64,000 bases of DNA from positions 62,001-126,000 of the forward strand of contig PHAT01000002.1 of the NCBI GenBank assembly GCA_002840435.1, read 5' to 3'. Below the pieces are notes generated by a model. The model saw only the letters and a program-made list of their open reading frames with translations. It ran no database searches and had not been told where the DNA came from. Made by a program: the position numbers and the translations under genes. Positions 47,528 through 55,188 of this stretch are shown here, one piece after another; positions within the stretch are counted from its first letter, which is position 1; the number at the start of each line of letters is the position of its first letter. The stretch is from Deltaproteobacteria bacterium HGW-Deltaproteobacteria-6. Its GTDB lineage: Bacteria; Desulfobacterota; Syntrophia; Syntrophales; Smithellaceae.

Positions 47528-47974
47528 ATGGATGCAATCGATAAAAAAATTCTCAACATCCTGCAGACGGAATTTCCTCTTGAGGAGCGGCCTTTCCTGG
47601 TTATTGCCTCGCGGTGCGGAATCAGTGAAGAAGAAGCGCTTGCCCGTATTCAGCAGATGAAAGACAAGGGCATTATTCGCCGCATCGGGGCCGTGTTTGA
47701 CGGCGGGAAACTTGGACGTGTCAGCACGCTTTGCGCCGCGCGTGTGCCGGAGGATAAAATCGACGCCTTCGTTCAGATCGTCAACGCCAATAAAGGCGTC
47801 ACGCATAATTACCGCCGCCGTCACGAATACAATATCTGGTTTACCGTAAGCGCCGCGACGGCTGAAGAACTCACGGCTTTTCTCCGGGGCGTCAGGGAGA
47901 AAACCGGCGTAACGGATATTCTGGATATGCGGGCGGTGAAAACATTCAAGATTAACGCTTCCTTTGATGTCTAG
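47528..47974 (+). CDS. ahbA: AhbA-like siroheme decarboxylase subunit (Lrp/AsnC fold)
   Basis: 148 residues. An Lrp-type N-terminal HTH (MDAIDKKILNILQTEFPLEERPF) and a RAM-like C-terminal domain with GVTHNYRRRHEYNIWFTV, the block found in siroheme decarboxylases rather than true Lrp regulators. AhbA and AhbB form a complex that converts siroheme to 12,18-didecarboxysiroheme. YNIWFTV points to the AhbA side. The AhbB partner is not in the window, so it is elsewhere or one subunit suffices. Confidence 0.82.
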   Translation: MDAIDKKILNILQTEFPLEERPFLVIASRCGISEEEALARIQQMKDKGIIRRIGAVFDGGKLGRVSTLCAARVPEDKIDAFVQIVNANKGVTHNYRRRHEYNIWFTVSAATAEELTAFLRGVREKTGVTDILDMRAVKTFKINASFDV

Positions 47975-48060
47975 GTTTCATTGACGGAAAATCGCAGCTG
48001 TGACACACATACGCCATAATAGTTTCAGCTTTCCCAAAAACAAAAAAGGAGGACGAAAAG

Positions 48061-48789
48061 ATGGACCCGAAAAGTATTAATTTTGCGGCCATGCCTCAGA
48101 CAGCAATCGAGATAGTTACAAAGCCTGCTGAATTTTTTAAGGGAATGCCTAAAACCGGCGGATTTACCGAACCGCTTGTTTTTGCCGTCATGATGGGGTT
48201 CATTGCCGGTATTATTCAGGCGATACTGGGTTTCATCGGTCTGGGCCACGCCGGAGGTTATGACGGAGGCATGATGGGCAGCTTCAGTGTTATTATTATC
48301 ATGCCGATTGCCGCCGTTATCGGCACTTTTATCGGCGGCGCCATATTCTTCTTGATCTGGAAACTGATAGGGTCGCAGGAAAATTATGAAACAGCCTTTC
48401 GCTGCGGCGCTTATCTGATGGCCCTGTCTCCCATTACCTCGGTTGTCGGTGTTGTGCCGTATGCCGGCGGCCTCATCACGATGGCCATCTATATATTTTA
48501 CATGGTGACGGCGAGTATTCATGTTCATCATATCCCGGCTCAAAAAGCATGGCTGGTGTTCGGCCTGATCGGTTTGATCGTTGCGTCAATCGGTCTTTTC
48601 TCCGAATACAAAATCAGGCATATGGCCTCTTCGATGGATCAATGGCGTCAGAGGGGCGAAGAATACCGGAAGTCGGCCAGAGATATGGGAAAATCCAGTG
48701 AGGAAATACGGAAGCAGGCCGAAAAAATGGTTGAGCAAATCAAGGAACAGGCCGAGGATGTTAAAAGACAAACGGAGCGAAATCGATAG
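48061..48789 (+). CDS. Yip1-domain membrane protein
   Basis: 242 residues. Five or so membrane helices (AVMMGFIAGIIQAILGFIGLG; VIIIMPIAAVIGTFIGGAIFFLIWKLIG; GLIGLIVASIGLF) of the Yip1 family, then a charged coil of about 50 residues (EEYRKSARDMGKSSEEIRKQAEKMVEQI). AAAAAGGAGG lies before the ATG. The role is unknown. It is 80 bp upstream of polA. Confidence 0.82.
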   Translation: MDPKSINFAAMPQTAIEIVTKPAEFFKGMPKTGGFTEPLVFAVMMGFIAGIIQAILGFIGLGHAGGYDGGMMGSFSVIIIMPIAAVIGTFIGGAIFFLIWKLIGSQENYETAFRCGAYLMALSPITSVVGVVPYAGGLITMAIYIFYMVTASIHVHHIPAQKAWLVFGLIGLIVASIGLFSEYKIRHMASSMDQWRQRGEEYRKSARDMGKSSEEIRKQAEKMVEQIKEQAEDVKRQTERNR

Positions 48790-48868
48790 CCCTGGAAATG
48801 ATGATTAACCCGGTGCATACCCGCCTGTCGTTTGATCGGGCAAACATGCGCCTTAAAATGGAATATTT

Positions 48869-51526
48869 ATGACTGAAGAAAAAAAGACCCCTCTGCTCGC
48901 CCTGGTGGACGGCAGCAATTATCTTTACCGCGCTTACTACGGCATTCCCGCGTTGACCAACTCGAAAGGCTTTCCCACCAATGCCATTTACGGCTTCACC
49001 ACGATGCTGCTGAAACTGATGCGTGATCTGGAGCCGGACTACGTTGTGGTGGCGTTTGATCTCAAGGGGCCGACGACGCGCCATGGAGAATTTGAAGATT
49101 ATAAAGCGACGCGCAAACCCATGCCCGATGATCTGATTCCCCAGGTCCCCTTCATCAAGGATATTATCCGCGGCTTTTCGATTTGCATCATGGAGCAGCA
49201 GGGCATTGAAGCCGACGACCTGATCGGAACACTTACGCTTCAGGCCACCAAAAAGGGATGGCGCACGGCCGTCATCTCCGGCGACAAGGATTTGATGCAG
49301 CTGATTGGCGACCACGTGACGATGGTCGACACGATGAAAGACAAAACCTATGATGCGGCCGCCGTGAAAGAAAAGTTTGGCGTCGGTCCGGACAAAGTCG
49401 TGGAAATTCTGGGACTGATGGGCGATACGTCCGACAATATTCCCGGTGTTCCGGGCATCGGCCCCAAAACAGCGAAACGGCTCATCGAAGAATATGGTTC
49501 CGTTGATGTGGTCATTGAAAACGCGGAAAGACTGCATAACGTGAAGCTGCGCGATAGTTTCCGCCGGTATGCCGATCAGGCCAGGCTGAGCCGTCAGCTT
49601 GCGCTCATTCGCACCGATATTGATTTGAACATTCATCTCGAAGACACGGCGCGAAGAGAGCCGGATAAAGATACCCTGACCCGGCTCTTCAGCGAGTTTG
49701 AATTTTCTTCGCTTTTGCAGCAAATCAAAACCAACGCCGTCAAACCGGTTAAAGCCTGCAACGTGGTAGCGGATAGTACCGCGCTTGCCGCGCTGGCCGG
49801 GAAGCTGCAAGGCAGTGCGGAAATCGCCTGTGAAATCATCTGGGAGAAGAATCCTCCGCAGGAATTAATCGGATTGAGCGTCAACACGGGCGGTGAACTG
49901 TTTTACCTGCCGATTGGCCACACCAACGCCAAACAACAGTTGGCGGCGCGTGAGGTGTTTGCCGCGCTGGCGCCTGTCTTTGCTAATGCTGCCATTAAAA
50001 AATATGTTTACGATTTGAAAACAACGCTGGTCGCCATGCCGGATCTCGATATTCACTCAGGCGTGGATTTACAACTGGCCGCTTATCTGCTTGATCCCGC
50101 GAGGCACTCCTATGAGCTCAATGAAGTAGCCTGGGAATATTTGCACGAAAGAATTGCCGCGCCCAATGACGTCGCCGGCGGCAAGGGAAAAACCTATCCG
50201 CTGGCTCTGGTCCCGATGGATAGAATGGCCGCCTACGCGGGTGAACGCGCGGAAGCGCTTCTGAATATGGCTTTGCCCGTAAAAGACAGGCTCGAAGAAA
50301 CGGGCGCCGCATCACTGTATAACGACGTGGAAATGCCGCTCTTGTTTACGCTGGCCGCGATGGAGAAAAAAGGTGTTCTGGTCGATGCCGCGCTTTTAAA
50401 ACAGATGTCCGAGGATCTGGGGCAATTGCTGGCTCTTTCGGAAGAAAAGATTCACCGCCTGGCCGGAGAAAAATTCAACATCAATTCTCCCAAACAATTG
50501 CAGACGATTCTTTTCGAAAAGCTGAAGCTTCCTAAGGGCAAAAAAACGAAGGAAGGCTACTCCACGGATGTGGATGTGCTTTCCGACCTGGCCCGCGGCC
50601 ATGAACTGCCCGCAGAGATTCTGGCTTACCGGTCTCTTGCCAAACTCAAGTCCACCTACGTGGATGCGCTCCCCGCTTTGATCAATCCTCAAACGGGCAG
50701 GATTCATACCTCCTACAACCAGACCGTGGCGGCGACCGGCCGGCTCTCCAGCAGCAATCCCAATTTGCAAAACATTCCCATCCGGACGCTGGAAGGCAAA
50801 AGAATCCGCCAGGCCTTTATCGCCGATCCCGGGTCGGTATTGATTTCCGCCGACTATTCCCAAATCGAACTGAGGGTGCTGGCGCATTTGTGCGAGGACG
50901 AAACACTGCTTGCGGCCTTCACCTCCGATGAAGACATCCATACCCGGACAGCCTCCGACGTTTTCGGTGTCTTTCCGCAAATGGTCAGCCCTGATATGCG
51001 CAGGCAGGCCAAGGTCATTAACTTCGGCATCCTCTATGGTATGAGCGCTTTTGGTCTGGCCAAGGAACTGGGCGTTCCTCTGAAAACCGCCCAGGCCTAT
51101 ATCGACGGCTATTTTGCCCGCTACAAAAAAGTGCGCGCCTATCTGGACGGTATTCTGGAAGGCGCAAGGCAAGACGGTTTTGTCTGCACGATCCTGAACC
51201 GCCGCCGCTACCTGCCGGAATTAAAAAGCCAGATTCCCTCCGTGCGCCAGTTTGCCGAACGCATGGCCATTAACGCCCCCATTCAGGGCAGCGCCGCCGA
51301 TCTGATTAAAGTCGCGATGGTCAACATCGACCATCTGCTGACGAAAAAAAATCTTGCCGCCCGCCTGATCATGCAGGTGCATGACGAACTGGTCGTCGAA
51401 GCAGCGGTTCAGGAAAAAGCAGAAGTCATGGCACTGGTCAAAAAAGAAATGGAAGAAGTCATTAAACTCAAAGTGCCGCTGAAGGTGGAGATTGCGAGTG
51501 GAGCCAATTGGGACGAAGCCCATTAA
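48869..51526 (+). CDS. polA: DNA polymerase I
   Basis: 885 residues: an N-terminal 5'-3' exonuclease (LVDGSNYLYRAYYG; IEADDLIGTLT; GDTSDNIPGVPGIGPKTA), a middle 3'-5' exonuclease-fold domain and a C-terminal polymerase (SADYSQIELRVLAHL; RRQAKVINFGILYGMSAFGLA; MQVHDELVVEA). The middle domain has lost its metal-binding acids: the DTE site reads CEII (about residue 320) and the later Asp is Thr in DLKTTLV. So proofreading is expected to be absent, as in Taq. It fills gaps in replication and repair. Confidence 0.96.
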   Translation: MTEEKKTPLLALVDGSNYLYRAYYGIPALTNSKGFPTNAIYGFTTMLLKLMRDLEPDYVVVAFDLKGPTTRHGEFEDYKATRKPMPDDLIPQVPFIKDIIRGFSICIMEQQGIEADDLIGTLTLQATKKGWRTAVISGDKDLMQLIGDHVTMVDTMKDKTYDAAAVKEKFGVGPDKVVEILGLMGDTSDNIPGVPGIGPKTAKRLIEEYGSVDVVIENAERLHNVKLRDSFRRYADQARLSRQLALIRTDIDLNIHLEDTARREPDKDTLTRLFSEFEFSSLLQQIKTNAVKPVKACNVVADSTALAALAGKLQGSAEIACEIIWEKNPPQELIGLSVNTGGELFYLPIGHTNAKQQLAAREVFAALAPVFANAAIKKYVYDLKTTLVAMPDLDIHSGVDLQLAAYLLDPARHSYELNEVAWEYLHERIAAPNDVAGGKGKTYPLALVPMDRMAAYAGERAEALLNMALPVKDRLEETGAASLYNDVEMPLLFTLAAMEKKGVLVDAALLKQMSEDLGQLLALSEEKIHRLAGEKFNINSPKQLQTILFEKLKLPKGKKTKEGYSTDVDVLSDLARGHELPAEILAYRSLAKLKSTYVDALPALINPQTGRIHTSYNQTVAATGRLSSSNPNLQNIPIRTLEGKRIRQAFIADPGSVLISADYSQIELRVLAHLCEDETLLAAFTSDEDIHTRTASDVFGVFPQMVSPDMRRQAKVINFGILYGMSAFGLAKELGVPLKTAQAYIDGYFARYKKVRAYLDGILEGARQDGFVCTILNRRRYLPELKSQIPSVRQFAERMAINAPIQGSAADLIKVAMVNIDHLLTKKNLAARLIMQVHDELVVEAAVQEKAEVMALVKKEMEEVIKLKVPLKVEIASGANWDEAH

Positions 51527-51528
51527 TA

Positions 51529-51651
51529 GGACGGCTGAAAAGCACTGATCTGCGTTGTTGCGCTGCGAACCCGTGTCGTTCAACGTACAATAAAGTACGC
51601 CTCACAACACGGGTCTTGCGCGCCTAGCATCTCAGCACTTTTGAGCCGTCC
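51529..51651. repeat. Palindromic intergenic repeat, copy 2
   Basis: 123 bp, starting two bp after the polA stop. GGACGGCTGAAAAGCACTGA pairs with TCAGCACTTTTGAGCCGTCC at the other end (with mismatches), with CGTAC-AATAAA-GTACG in the middle. It has the same plan and shared words (CTTGCGCGCC..GCATCT) as copies 1 and 3. Confidence 0.7.
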
Positions 51652-51666
51652 TGGAATTTTATTATC

Positions 51667-51718
51667 CCTCACTCCTCAAGGACTCGGTGGCCTTGCATCT
51701 GGACATTTTTGAACAGCC
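51667..51718. repeat. Palindromic intergenic repeat, copy 3 (right half only)
   Basis: CTTGCATCTGGACATTTTTG followed by AACAGCC matches the right half of copy 1 (CTTGCATCTGGCCAGTTTTG, AACGGCC), including the preceding CTCCTCA-GGACTCG. The left half is missing, so it looks like a broken copy. Confidence 0.6.
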
Positions 51719-51738
51719 CTGAAATGTTGTTGTTGCTG

Positions 51739-51776
51739 TCATTGCGAACCGCCCCTTGGGCGGTGTGGCAATCTTT
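51739..51776. repeat. CATTGCG-type short palindrome
   Basis: ATTGCGAACC, then CCGCCC-CTT-GGGCGG, then TGTGGCAAT. The outer ATTGC/GCAAT and inner CCGCCC/GGGCGG stems make a REP-like hairpin of a type often seen dispersed in bacterial genomes. Only one copy is in the window. Confidence 0.5.
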
Positions 51777-51782
51777 TTGTGC

Positions 51783-51843
51783 TTGCATCATTTCAGCCAT
51801 GCAGAAGTTATTTTGGTGCCAGGTGTAAAGAAAAGCTGTAAAT
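51783..51843 (+). repeat. Direct repeat, left copy
   Basis: About 60 bp (starting TTGCATCATTTCAGCCATG) that align at roughly 80 percent by eye with 53878-53939 in the same direction. The two copies bracket the AT-rich TPR gene and the toxin-antitoxin pair. Confidence 0.55.
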
Positions 51844-52121
51844 ATTACTTCCTGTAAGAGAGTCTCCTGTATTTATCGATGGCAGGCATCGTTTCAGGTT
51901 GTACTCATTGATGCCGGTATTTATTAACTGGACAAATTTCCCATAAATTACCTTGCAGGCTTTTGGTCTTTATTACCGTGAAATGCCGAGTGCCTAAATT
52001 TCATTCCCTTTGATTTTAAACATATTTTCACTTTCGATTCTTTTTTAAAGAGAGTATAAAGATAACGAAAAATCGGAAAATACCAGCCACGGTAGATTAA
52101 TTGTTAACTGTAGAGGTGATT

Positions 52122-53048
52122 ATGAAAGGTTTTCTTTGTAAAAAGTTTTACTTTATATTTTCTTTAATTATTTTTTCCGTATTTTTGTGTAGTTGTGAAG
52201 ACTATGACAAATATTATATAAATCTGGGCAATTCGCGTTTATCGTCCGGCAAATTGGATAGAGCAAAGGAATATTTTGAACATGAATTAAAACGTAACAA
52301 AGATAGTGCCGAAGCTTATTTCGGCCTTGGCAGTGTTGCTCTGGCGAAAAAAGAATATCCCGCAGCTATTGATCTATTTACAAAAGTTATTGGACTGAAT
52401 CCTAATCTTGCGGGGGCATATTTTAATAGAGGCCTTGCTTGGAAGGAGATTGGAGATATTGAAAAGGCAATAGTTGATATAAATAAAGGAATGGAGATAA
52501 ATCCAGGGCATCCTCTTGCATATGGCCTGAGAGGGGATATTTATTTTGACAAAAAAGAGTATGACCTTGCTATTGCTGATTATGACAAGGCATTAACAAT
52601 TGATCAAAAGAATGAGTGGCTATATTTAAAACGGGCAAATTATTGGTTTGTTATTGGGAATTTCAAGAATTCGATTTTTGACTTAGAAAAGGCCTTTAAA
52701 TTGAATCCTTCAAATATTACAGCCTTAAATGATTATGCATGGCTGCTCGCCACTTGTTCCGAAAAACCATATAGAAACGGTGAAAAATCTGTACAACTAG
52801 CAGAGAAAGCTGTGGTGGTATCTCGTTCAGCAGGAACATTAGACACATTGGCTGCAGCATATGCGGAAACAGGAAGATTTGAAGATGCCGTAAAGATTCA
52901 AGAAGAATCGATAAATATTCAGAAAAAAACAGGGAGTAATGTGTATTTGTCTGCTTCAATAGAACGTCTTAAAAGTTACAGGGGTAAGATAGCTTGGACA
53001 GATTATTCTAGAAAAACGTTTGAGATTGAAAAGGTAATTTCGAAATGA
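52122..53048 (+). CDS. TPR-repeat lipoprotein
   Basis: 308 residues from ATG 52122, with AGAGGTGAT upstream. A lipoprotein signal (FIFSLIIFSVFLCSCED) is followed by about five tetratricopeptide repeats (YYINLGNSRLSSGKLDRAKEYF; AYFGLGSVALAKKEYPAAIDLF; AYFNRGLAWKEIGDIEKAIVDI; and so on), a protein-binding scaffold at the envelope. The gene is much more AT-rich than its neighbours and uses rare-looking codons, which suggests it was acquired. The binding partner is unknown. Confidence 0.85.
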   Translation: MKGFLCKKFYFIFSLIIFSVFLCSCEDYDKYYINLGNSRLSSGKLDRAKEYFEHELKRNKDSAEAYFGLGSVALAKKEYPAAIDLFTKVIGLNPNLAGAYFNRGLAWKEIGDIEKAIVDINKGMEINPGHPLAYGLRGDIYFDKKEYDLAIADYDKALTIDQKNEWLYLKRANYWFVIGNFKNSIFDLEKAFKLNPSNITALNDYAWLLATCSEKPYRNGEKSVQLAEKAVVVSRSAGTLDTLAAAYAETGRFEDAVKIQEESINIQKKTGSNVYLSASIERLKSYRGKIAWTDYSRKTFEIEKVISK

Positions 53049-53162
53049 GGTTTAGATGTGTAAATTGCAAATATTAAAAATAGTTAACAAAATCAATACA
53101 GCCGATCGATTACGCTACGGCTGATTTCATCGTTGGGCATCACAACAAACCTAAGAATCTAT

Positions 53163-53191
53163 TTGACAAAGTGTAGCCATTGGGCTACATT
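53163..53191 (+). promoter_or_regulatory. Toxin-antitoxin promoter with embedded operator
   Basis: TTGACA (53163-53168), a 17-bp spacer and TACATT (53186-53191). A perfect inverted repeat TGTAGCC-ATTG-GGCTACA (53172-53189) fills the spacer and overlaps the -10, where the antitoxin could bind. The expected start of transcription (53198) is the A of the toxin ATG, so the mRNA may be leaderless. Confidence 0.65.
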
Positions 53192-53197
53192 AAGTTC

Positions 53198-53488
53198 ATG
53201 ATTGAAATTCGCAAAACCGCCATATTCGCCAAGTGGATTGATGGTCTGCAGGATGTTCATGGCCGTGCGCGTATTCAGGCAAGAATCGAGAGATTAGCTA
53301 TGGGCAATCCCGGAGATGTTAAGCCCGTAGGTGAAGGCGTTTCTGAAATGCGTATTAATCATGGTCCCGGCTATCGGGTTTATTATATTAAGCGTGAGCG
53401 CACAATGATAATCATGCTGGCTGGTGGAGATAAAAGTACACAGGCAAAAGACATTAAAACCGCAATTCGCTTAGCAAGAAATTTGTAG
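53198..53488 (+). CDS. RelE/HigB-superfamily toxin (addiction module killer protein)
   Basis: 96 residues from ATG 53198. It matches the small killer proteins of the RelE/ParE superfamily that pair with HTH antitoxins: TAIFAKWIDGLQDVHGRARIQARIERLAMGNPGD, then GVSEMRINHGPGYRVYY and a final LAGGDKSTQAKDIKTAIRLA. Such toxins usually cut mRNA on the ribosome. Toxin first, antitoxin second is the order of HigBA-like pairs. A TTG at 53180 is a weaker start. Confidence 0.88.
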   Translation: MIEIRKTAIFAKWIDGLQDVHGRARIQARIERLAMGNPGDVKPVGEGVSEMRINHGPGYRVYYIKRERTMIIMLAGGDKSTQAKDIKTAIRLARNL

Positions 53489-53497
53489 GAGTTGATT

Positions 53498-53800
53498 ATG
53501 GCAAGAACAGTTACTACCAAATATGATGTATCCGAGCACCTTCGTACACCTCAGGAGATGGCCGCTTATCTGGAAATGTGTATCGAAGAATCGAACGGTG
53601 ATGCGGCATTTATCGCAAAGGCATTGGGAGACATTGCAAAAGCTAAAGGTATGTCTCAAGTGGCGCGAGATGCCGGGTTGTCGCGTGAAAGTTTATATAA
53701 AGCTCTATCCGGTGAAAGAAGTCCGGAATTTGATACTATTCTTAAGGTACTTGGCGCCCTGGGTATAAAGTTACATGCAGAGGCTGTTCGTTCAATATAA
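53498..53800 (+). CDS. HTH antitoxin of the addiction module
   Basis: 100 residues from ATG 53498, with AGGAG upstream, ten bp after the toxin stop. The sequence runs YDVSEHLRTPQEMAAYLEMC...AFIAKALGDIAKAKGMSQVARDAGLSRESLYKALSG, a helix-turn-helix of the putative addiction module antidote family. It should neutralise the toxin and repress the promoter at 53163-53191. Confidence 0.88.
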   Translation: MARTVTTKYDVSEHLRTPQEMAAYLEMCIEESNGDAAFIAKALGDIAKAKGMSQVARDAGLSRESLYKALSGERSPEFDTILKVLGALGIKLHAEAVRSI

Positions 53801-54165
53801 TTTGTAACCCGACTGAAAAAGTAATGAACCAGTTCTATCTAAAAGAATAAGAAGCGCTAACAGCTCGTGTTTTTGCCTTGGATCATTTCAGTTATGTATG
53901 AAGTTGTTTTGGTATCAAGTGTAATGAAAACCTGAAAAAATTTCATTTCAAGTCTGCCGTCATAAGCAATCAAAACAATCACTGATTTCTGATGGCAATA
54001 ATTATTTTCTATCCTGAAATCCTGTTTGTCCATTTTGCCGCTTTCTGCTATATTACGAACCGCATCAGTTGGAATATCAATGAGATGGTAACGTCGAAAA
54101 AAAGTCAACCAGGATATCGGAAGTAACCGCTCTCTTACGACTCAAATGAAAAAGGAGAAAAAGAA
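53801..54165. other. 365-bp gap with right direct repeat and a possible gene remnant
   Basis: It contains the right copy of the direct repeat (53878-53939) and, on the minus strand, a reading frame of about 80 codons (53857-54108, TTG start, KQDFRIENNYCHQKSVIVLI) with natural codon use but no recognised family. This could be a decayed gene. The STAS gene ribosome site (AAAGGAG) lies at the right edge. Confidence 0.4.
53878..53939 (+). repeat. Direct repeat, right copy
   Basis: TTGGATCATTTCAGTTATG onward matches 51783-51843 with about 12 differences, mostly transitions, and one gap. Orientation is the same as the left copy. Confidence 0.55.
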
Positions 54166-54543
54166 ATGTCCCTGATGATGAATATTGAAAACAAAATGCC
54201 CGGTTATTATGTTGTTACTTTAAACGGCCGGCTCGATAGTATCACCTATGCCGATTGTGAAGCAAAAATCACCCCCATTCTGATTCCCGCGACCAAGAGC
54301 ATCGTAATGGACATGTCCAATCTGGATTATATCAGCAGCATGGGCCTGCGAGTAATCCTTAAAACGAGACAAATTATGGAAACCCAGGGTGGCAAGGTCT
54401 TCATCGTCAATATGCAGCCGCAAATTAAAAAGGTGCTGGAGATTGCCAATCTGCTGCACGGGATGACTCTCTTTGCCAGCATTAAGGAGGCCGACGACTA
54501 TTTTGATGCCATGCAGAAAAAAGTCCTGGAATCCTTAAAATAG
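54166..54543 (+). CDS. STAS-domain anti-sigma factor antagonist
   Basis: 125 residues, one STAS domain. The phosphorylatable serine block is present (IVMDMSNLDYISSMGLRVILKT), as is the start YYVVTLNGRLDSITYADCE. Such proteins bind and release anti-sigma kinases. No partner kinase or phosphatase is next to it. AAAAAGGAG lies before the ATG. Confidence 0.9.
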   Translation: MSLMMNIENKMPGYYVVTLNGRLDSITYADCEAKITPILIPATKSIVMDMSNLDYISSMGLRVILKTRQIMETQGGKVFIVNMQPQIKKVLEIANLLHGMTLFASIKEADDYFDAMQKKVLESLK

Positions 54544-54639
54544 CAGCAAGAGCTGTGAGGGCACAGTTAAAATACGGATTATGGAAACATGGTTATTTTA
54601 GAGAAGCAGAATGTGGTGACAGGGGAAGGAGAAAAATTT

Positions 54640-54987
54640 ATGGGCATTATTAAGATGAATAAAAAGTCCCTGATGATGGTCATGGTGTTGATCGTATTTT
54701 TTTTGATGGATATTACACCTGGTGCCACAGAGCAATATTACTGTCAGGCGGCCTCCGATATTTGTAATTACAACCGCACGGTATTAACAATTAATGTAGG
54801 ATGCATGAATTCCCAGTCATGGGTGTGTACGCGAGCGATCGGCAGTACCATAGAATGCGTTGCCGGGTCTTTGAAAAAGACACCGTCACAGACTGATTGG
54901 TTTAGCCCTCAGAAGATGTGTGACAGTTTATGTAATGTGTGCACCAGTGGCTGGAGTCTCAAGCAAAGCGGTGGATCTATGTATTAA
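54640..54987 (+). CDS. Small secreted cysteine-rich protein, unknown
   Basis: 115 residues from ATG 54640, chosen for its AAGGAG; an ATG at 54589 lacks one. A Sec signal (LMMVMVLIVFFLMDITPGATE) is followed by a short domain with eight cysteines (EQYYCQAASDICNYN; GCMNSQSWVC; ECVAG; MCDSLCNVCTSGW), an even number suited to four disulfides in the periplasm or outside. I know no matching family. Confidence 0.65.
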   Translation: MGIIKMNKKSLMMVMVLIVFFLMDITPGATEQYYCQAASDICNYNRTVLTINVGCMNSQSWVCTRAIGSTIECVAGSLKKTPSQTDWFSPQKMCDSLCNVCTSGWSLKQSGGSMY

Positions 54988-55188
54988 CAATCTTCGCACT
55001 GCTCTTTGTAACTTCATATGATGCGGATAAGACCGGTTCCCGCGCCGCCTTCCCTGTGCCCGCTTGAGATTTATTTGTTCATATTTTGCGATCATTGCTC
55101 CGCCCGGAAGTTTATTTAACCTTGCATCGCACGTACAATTCCTGTAACAATCACGTCGTTTTTATAATGAAATCCGGAGGAAAACCAA

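Larger units (their letters stand above)
51652..52121. other. Gene-free repeat-rich stretch upstream of the TPR gene
   Basis: With copy 2 (from 51529) this makes a 595-bp gap. It holds copy 3 of the palindromic repeat (51667-51718), a CATTGCG-type palindrome (51739-51776) and one arm of a direct repeat (51783-51843). The remainder (about 51860-52100) is AT-rich and shows no gene. Confidence 0.6.

Noticed and set aside
47369-51718. CRISPR array from the repeated palindromes
   Set aside because: Copies are 52-123 bp, 4 kb apart and imperfect, with genes between; there are no regular spacers and no cas genes.
51652-54165. Integrated prophage or complete insertion sequence in the repeat-rich region
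   Set aside because: No integrase, transposase, phage structural gene or perfect terminal repeat is seen; only palindromes, diverged direct repeats and a toxin-antitoxin pair.
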